From Clonostachys chloroleuca (lineage: Eukaryota > Ascomycota > Sordariomycetes > Hypocreales > Bionectriaceae): a DNA stretch of 64,000 bases. How positions within the stretch are numbered: the stretch's first letter is position 1; the number at the start of each line of letters is the position of its first letter. The DNA is taken from NCBI GenBank assembly GCA_037952775.1, contig JBANAY010000003.1, positions 22,072,001-22,136,000 on the forward strand. The letters are read 5' to 3'. Both the position numbers and the translations under genes were made by a program. Positions 58,928-64,000 of this stretch are shown here, one piece after another. The notes below the pieces were generated by a model. It was not told the DNA's origin. It worked only from the letters and a program-made list of their open reading frames with translations, and did no database searches.

Positions 58928-61807
58928 TTACTGGATGGCTTCCCATTCCTTCTTCACCTCATCCCAAATAGCCTGGATGACATAGCTGTCCGATATTGTG
59001 TTCCCGCTATCCTGGTATAGATTCATGTCCTTGACCGGCATCTGAGCCGCAAACTGGAGTGCCTGCTGCTGGTCCATTGCAGCCCTTGCACCATTCGCTG
59101 TCAGATATCCGTGACCGGCCTATTCACAATCCGTTAGCCAATAATTCACTAATATACAGTGCATGCCCGATGTCCTGCGAAAGAGGCGGACGCTCATATC
59201 TTGAGAAAGATGTGAGTTGGACAAACTTACCGATGAGTTTCCAAACCGCTGGCCAGTATCACTCGCGGCAGCCTCGGCTACGGATCCACCGATGCCCGAG
59301 ATGATGGCATTCTGGTTAGCATTAAGGCTTTGCATCAGGTTGATGGCCATCATCTGGCCCTGCATATCTACCTGCGCCTTCATGGCCAGCTGCTTCTGCA
59401 TCTGGGCGTCGTAGCGTGCCTTGGCAGCCAGGAACCTCTGGAATACCTCCTGCCTCTTCCGCCAGTACTCGGCGAAGTGTTCCCAGTCCCCTCGTGTCAT
59501 GGCCTCGCTGAGGACGCGCCGTACCCGGAGGGTATGAGACTGGCAGACGAAGCCTTCCGGCAGGGCGTTGACGGCGGCGGTCTTATCCGTCATCATATAC
59601 TCCAGGTCGGTGCCTTTGACGTGGTTGGTGAAGCACTCGGCGCACACGGCGAAGTGGAAATCGTCAGGGTCGTCTGGGTTGGCCGAGTGGCCCAGGTACT
59701 GTCTGTTGTTCGCAGGCAGGCATACCCGAGAGTTCATGAAGCAAGGGGGCGGCATCGCAGCGATCAATTCGGCGTAGGCATTGAAGGGACGGATGTCACC
59801 ATGTGATACGCTATTGAAAGCGATACCGTCCCGGAGGACCTTACCACGCCATGAGACCGTGCTGGTGAAGCTGTTGATGTCGTCCACGCTATGATCATCG
59901 TCTTCAACAACGAGCGTCAGGAAACACTGGCGGACAAGCCCATCGACCAGTGGCCGGTCCAGGCGCTCAAAGAGGCTATCCATACCAAACACTTGGATGC
60001 ATATGTGGTAGCAAGATGGGCAGATTTCGATGTTTGGGTGGGCGCGCAACTTGTACCAATGGAATTCCTGAGGGGAGCGCAGCTCTGCCTCGTCGACGCC
60101 AATAAGCCCAACACAGGCAGGTACCTTGGGCTGAATCTCGACGGCCTTGGTCCAGACAGAGAAATCACCCCGCCTGACTGCAATTCTCATGGCGAATTGA
60201 GAGAAGCTGCTGGCTAGATTACAGGCAGTAGTAGCTAACTGTTCGGGAGGAAGTTGGATCTCGTGGCAGACGCTCTCCAGAGGCGTGCCAAAGACATGAT
60301 CGTAATAGCAAGAGCGGCAGAAGATGCCAATATCAGGAGCCTTGGCGGCATACACGAGATCGCTCTGGGTCTCTGTGAGCGTAATGCCTACTCCTGGACA
60401 TGAGAATGGCAAGGAGTGGCGCACAATGGAGATGGATACCCAGCGACTGTAGTCGGGAGAAGGAGACAGGAGCTCCTTTGTAAGCATGCGGCCAACCGCA
60501 CCACCAAGGCCGAGATCACAAGCCCATTGCGACTCTGTCTCCGTACTGGTGCCATTCTTGAAGTAAAAGTGTCGCTCGAATGGGGTGGAACGGATGTGCA
60601 GCTCGTAGCATGCGTGGCATAAGCCGCACTCATTGTCCTCCTGGACCGTCCACATGCCTTCCGTAGAGGGCTTTAAAACACCCATACAGTCTTGGAACTT
60701 TGACAGCACCTGAGGCAACCCTAGCAAGGGCTGGATATTGTTCTGGGCCGCGCATTGACGTACAGTCTGCAGACCGCGAGGGAGGCCAAGATCGCAAGTG
60801 TATCTGGAGTAACTCATCCGCGCGCGACTGTTCGGATCACTGGGATGCGACTGATAGAGGACGAAGTAGGGAGCTAGGCTGGGATATGGCGCAACATAGG
60901 CAGCGAAGCAATTGGCGCAAATGGCGAGGTCGAGCTCTTCGATGCCAAGCTGAGCGCGAGTCTGTGGATGGAGGACATAGGGAGGGTTGGCCTCCACCAT
61001 CACGGTGAGCAACGCCAGACAGCCATGGCTCGGTTTTGCTAACGTCGGTGGCGGGAGCTCGTGGGATCGGGATGTGGTCGGGGACTGGGCGGGCAGCGCA
61101 GACGGCGTGGGTTCAGGAGAGAAAGTCGGGGAAGTAGGTAGTTGTTTCTCAAGCGCTGGAGACTGTTGGATGGGAGGTTGCTGGAGGGTAAGCGACCCTA
61201 GCTTGAACGCGAGCGGATCATGTTGGGCGGGCGGAATAGGTGAAGGCTGCAAGGGCTCAGCCGGAGAAGAGGATTGCGGCGCAAAGGTGTTGAGCGGAGC
61301 AGGAGCCGACGGCGAGGGAAGGGTTTGGTAGGTCTGCTGCTGTTGTGGTGGTTCAGGCGGTGCCTGGTAGATAGAATACTGGTCCTGCTGGGCAAAGGAA
61401 GGATGGGAAGGCGGCGGGCCGGGCGGTGGCGCATAGTCCTCGAGCTCTTGTTGAGGCTGGTCGGGATGATAATACTGAGTGGATGGCGGGGTAGCTTGTG
61501 GTTGCTGCTGGAAGGTCACATTCGGGTCTGGCGGCTGGCCGTAGGGGTCGTACTGCTGCTGCTGAGCACCTGCCGGCTGCTGGTACTGCTGCTGGCCGTA
61601 CTGATCACCGTACTGGGTGTTGCTGTACTGGCCCCCTGGTTGCTGCTGCTGCTGTTGCGCCTGCGCCTGCGCCTGCGGTTGCGACTGCTGCTGTTGGTGC
61701 TGGGCCCATTTCTGCTGGCCCTGCTGCACAACGCCGTTGACTTCCTTGTAGGCCTCCTTGTACGCAACCTTGACCCCGCTCTTGGCTTTCTTGAACAGAC
61801 TCGACAT
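58928..61807 (-). CDS. Gln/Pro-rich protein with repeated CxxC modules, function unknown
   Basis: Exons 61,807-59,231 and 59,119-58,928 (111-bp intron, GTAAGT donor, phase 0) give 922 residues. The start MSSLFKKAKSGVKVAYKEAY is the first ATG; the frame is open further upstream without one. After a basic amphipathic opening, residues about 25-260 are low-complexity Gln/Pro/Tyr-rich and probably disordered. Residues about 265-780 contain a Cys module that recurs: ICANCFAAYV, CGLCHACYELHI, IFCRSCYYDHVFGTPLE, ICPSCYHICIQVFG and VCAECFTNHVKGTDLE. A charged helical stretch follows (WEHFAEYWRKRQEVFQRFLA), then a Met/Gln-rich segment and a short C-terminus ending WEAIQ. No membrane segment is convincing. 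It looks like a conserved filamentous-ascomycete protein; paired cysteines suggest metal binding. Function not assigned. Confidence 0.82.
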
Positions 61808-64000
61808 CGGGCCACGATCGATCAGTTTTTTTTTCTTTTTCCTTGACGACAATGAAATGGCGAGAAAGACCAGAGAGCGCCAGCCAAGACAATATGACAC
61901 CTCGTCTCGTTTATACGATGCATGCGCCACGCTGCACCTGAGTCTCGAAGCCACCCGCCCAGGCTCGCATTAGGCATAGAGACCAACCTAGAACCGTCCA
62001 GACTCGCGACACTATTGATTTATTTGCGGGACGTCCACATCTCAAGGCGTTCTCTTCTCCCAAAAGATAACACAGCCTGATACTGCGAGTAATATGGCCA
62101 GACCATATCGATCGACTAGAAGGGAAGGGGTTGCATCCATTCAGCTGGCCCTGGGATCAGATGCAATACCACGCACACAACACCAGCCCAGCACCAACAG
62201 AGTCAATTGAATGCATGGAGAGCCATGCATGTGATGCGATGCGACAGGTCAAATCCCATGTCATCCGTGTGCGCAGTTAGCACGACCAACGAGAGAAGAT
62301 CACTCATTGCGACCGGGTCTCCATTGAAATCGATTGCCTCCCGTTAGCACCCTCTCAGCATGCGACAAGAGTCAGTATACGGGCAAGCCAGCTACCTCCG
62401 TCCATGGCAGGAGCAGCGCTTCTTGTCGGATCAGCCGCATCTCTCCAGAGCATCTCTCCGTCTGGCTGGTCTTCTATCCTCCGGCCCCGCCCACACCACC
62501 CGAGAAGGTCGGTCCCACCGTGCCCAGCATCAAGTTACATGGCGTCCAAGACGGAGAGTAATGCCACGCTGTGTGATCAATCACGGAGCTTGCATCAGCG
62601 CCAAGGCTCTCCACCATTACATCTCCCTATCCAAAGACTGGGCATTGCTGCCGTATTGGTAGGTTGACAATGCGAGACAGGCAGGCAATGGAGCGATGAG
62701 GTCAACGACTTCGCCAATCTACCCGTACCTAGCGGCCGAACAACTGTCCGGTCTAGTGACAGGCACACGGGACAGGGGACCTTCGGATAATTTGAGAAGA
62801 TCGTTATCCTTGTTCAGGTCTGGAGATTCGTGTAAGTGAGATGCCGTGTCTCAAACTACCTAGAGGACCGAGCGTCCATCAGAGGCCAACCTCTGCTCGG
62901 TGCTCATGGCTTTGCATCCCAGAAGACGTGAATCCCGACCAGGGTGTGGGCATGCCATTCCACCCAATAAACCCTTGCGACCCGAGTCGTACCCCTTTCC
63001 TCCAGGACAGGATTCCAGCTCGTGAGCTGTCCCATTGAGATTCAACGGATTTCACCGCAGTGGACCCCCTTGGCCTACAGAGGGACTCAGCTTTGGGTTC
63101 ACTTGCATTATATTGGAAGGGCTCCGCAGCCTGCCCAATTATCGTCGGGTTTTTGGAACAAATGATGTATGAACAAGTGTGCCAAGGAAACGAAAGCGGT
63201 GCCAACAAGGTCTCGCCTACCGCCTGGCAGACCGGATCAAGATGAAGTTGCAGACCGCTGTTTGCTCCTCGTGCGGAGAGGGCAAAATATTTTCCAATCT
63301 CGACGCTCTGATTGAGCGTGTAGTTGCTTTTTCCTTGGATCGGCAGGACCCCCTTCCCCAATATGCAAGCCATCGACCCTGCAGGAAGCATCTCAGATTG
63401 CAACGCTCCCACTCCACGGTGGAAACGGTACGAAACGATACATGGGGATACATGCGTCAGACCAGGGAAGAAGCAAGCTAGGCCTTAACGTCAGGGGGGT
63501 GGGTGGCGGTCATAAATTTCCTTATGCGTCAGCCTTGAGAAGTTGACAGGTCAAATTGCCCGACGCCTTGTCAGGTTTACGTAGCATGTAGACGTACTAA
63601 ATGGGTTGCCCGCAGGCGCAATGGACCTGGGGGTCGCGATGGAGTGCCACACCTCCTCGTTTGACGAGGTCACCCCCTGGTCTGGGGCCATGCGCCTCGC
63701 CTTTCATCTCAACTTTTGCATCGCCGGGGTCGGAGAGCCAAGGGTCCGTTCAGGAGACGCTCACGGGCGAGCTCGGCGGTCACCGTTGAAGCCTTTATTC
63801 CGCGATAGGGCATGTCAATGGCTTTAATGTTGTCGATAGGCGAAGGCAAAGCGATAATAATTGTCTGTGCTCGTGGAGCTCTTAAATGTCGAGGCCCGTA
63901 GGGTATTCTTGTACCCTAGACTCGGTATTGGCAAAGGTATATTAGCCCACGTCCGATAGTACACCTACCTTAGGTAGAATGAAGTCTTCAAAGAGAGCGT
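61808..64000. other. Gene-free right end of the window
   Basis: The first part should be the promoter and 5' UTR of the Gln/Pro-rich gene. The rest holds only short, overlapping open frames without recognisable products. No RNA gene or repeat is seen. A gene may begin beyond the window. Confidence 0.45.

Overview
The window looks like nuclear DNA of a filamentous ascomycete (Pezizomycotina, most likely a Sordariomycete). The genes carry short introns of about 57-160 bp with GTAAGT/GTATGT-like donors and CTAAC branch sites. The gene families are typical of moulds: a SulP transporter, a HET-domain protein, a GH128 glucanase, an ENA-type ATPase and a PTS2 thiolase. A 23-kb block of extremely AT-rich DNA shows the signature of repeat-induced point mutation (RIP): CpA and TpG are almost absent and TpA dominates. 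No species is claimed.

Layout. 1-6.7 kb: no convincing gene, only one possible decayed reading frame near 2.7-3.6 kb. 6.7-9.3 kb: a four-exon SulP/STAS anion transporter on the minus strand. 10.7-34.1 kb: a RIP-destroyed graveyard of nested LTR retrotransposons. It holds a plus-strand Ty3/Gypsy fossil (about 14.6-17.5 kb), a plus-strand Ty1/Copia fossil bounded by two 189-bp direct repeats (17.5-26.0 kb), and a minus-strand Ty3/Gypsy fossil bounded by about 217-bp direct repeats (26.4-32.9 kb). It also holds four copies of a roughly 0.87-kb TG...CA solo-LTR family, three of them with perfect 5-bp target-site duplications. No open frame over 60 codons survives between 10.65 and 34.17 kb.

34.8-44.9 kb is an accessory-looking segment beside the graveyard. 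It contains an ankyrin-repeat protein (minus), a small secreted protein (plus), a HET-domain gene interrupted by in-frame stops (plus), and a secreted Lys/Glu-rich protein ending in eight copies of a 12-residue repeat (minus). 45.3-61.8 kb is ordinary housekeeping territory: peroxisomal 3-ketoacyl-CoA thiolase (minus) facing a GH128 glucanase (plus), then an ENA-type Na+/K+ ATPase (minus), a 5.7-kb gene-free stretch, and a 922-residue Gln/Pro-rich protein with repeated CxxC modules (minus). 61.8-64.0 kb shows no gene.

The genes do not form one pathway. Two regulatory links are readable from sequence: paired CCGAGG (FarA/FarB-type) motifs just upstream of the beta-oxidation thiolase, and nine PacC-type GCCAAG motifs within 1.9 kb upstream of the ENA ATPase. 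I found no clearly new multi-gene system. The most informative parts are the layered retrotransposon and RIP history and the HET, secreted-protein and repeat-protein neighbourhood beside it.
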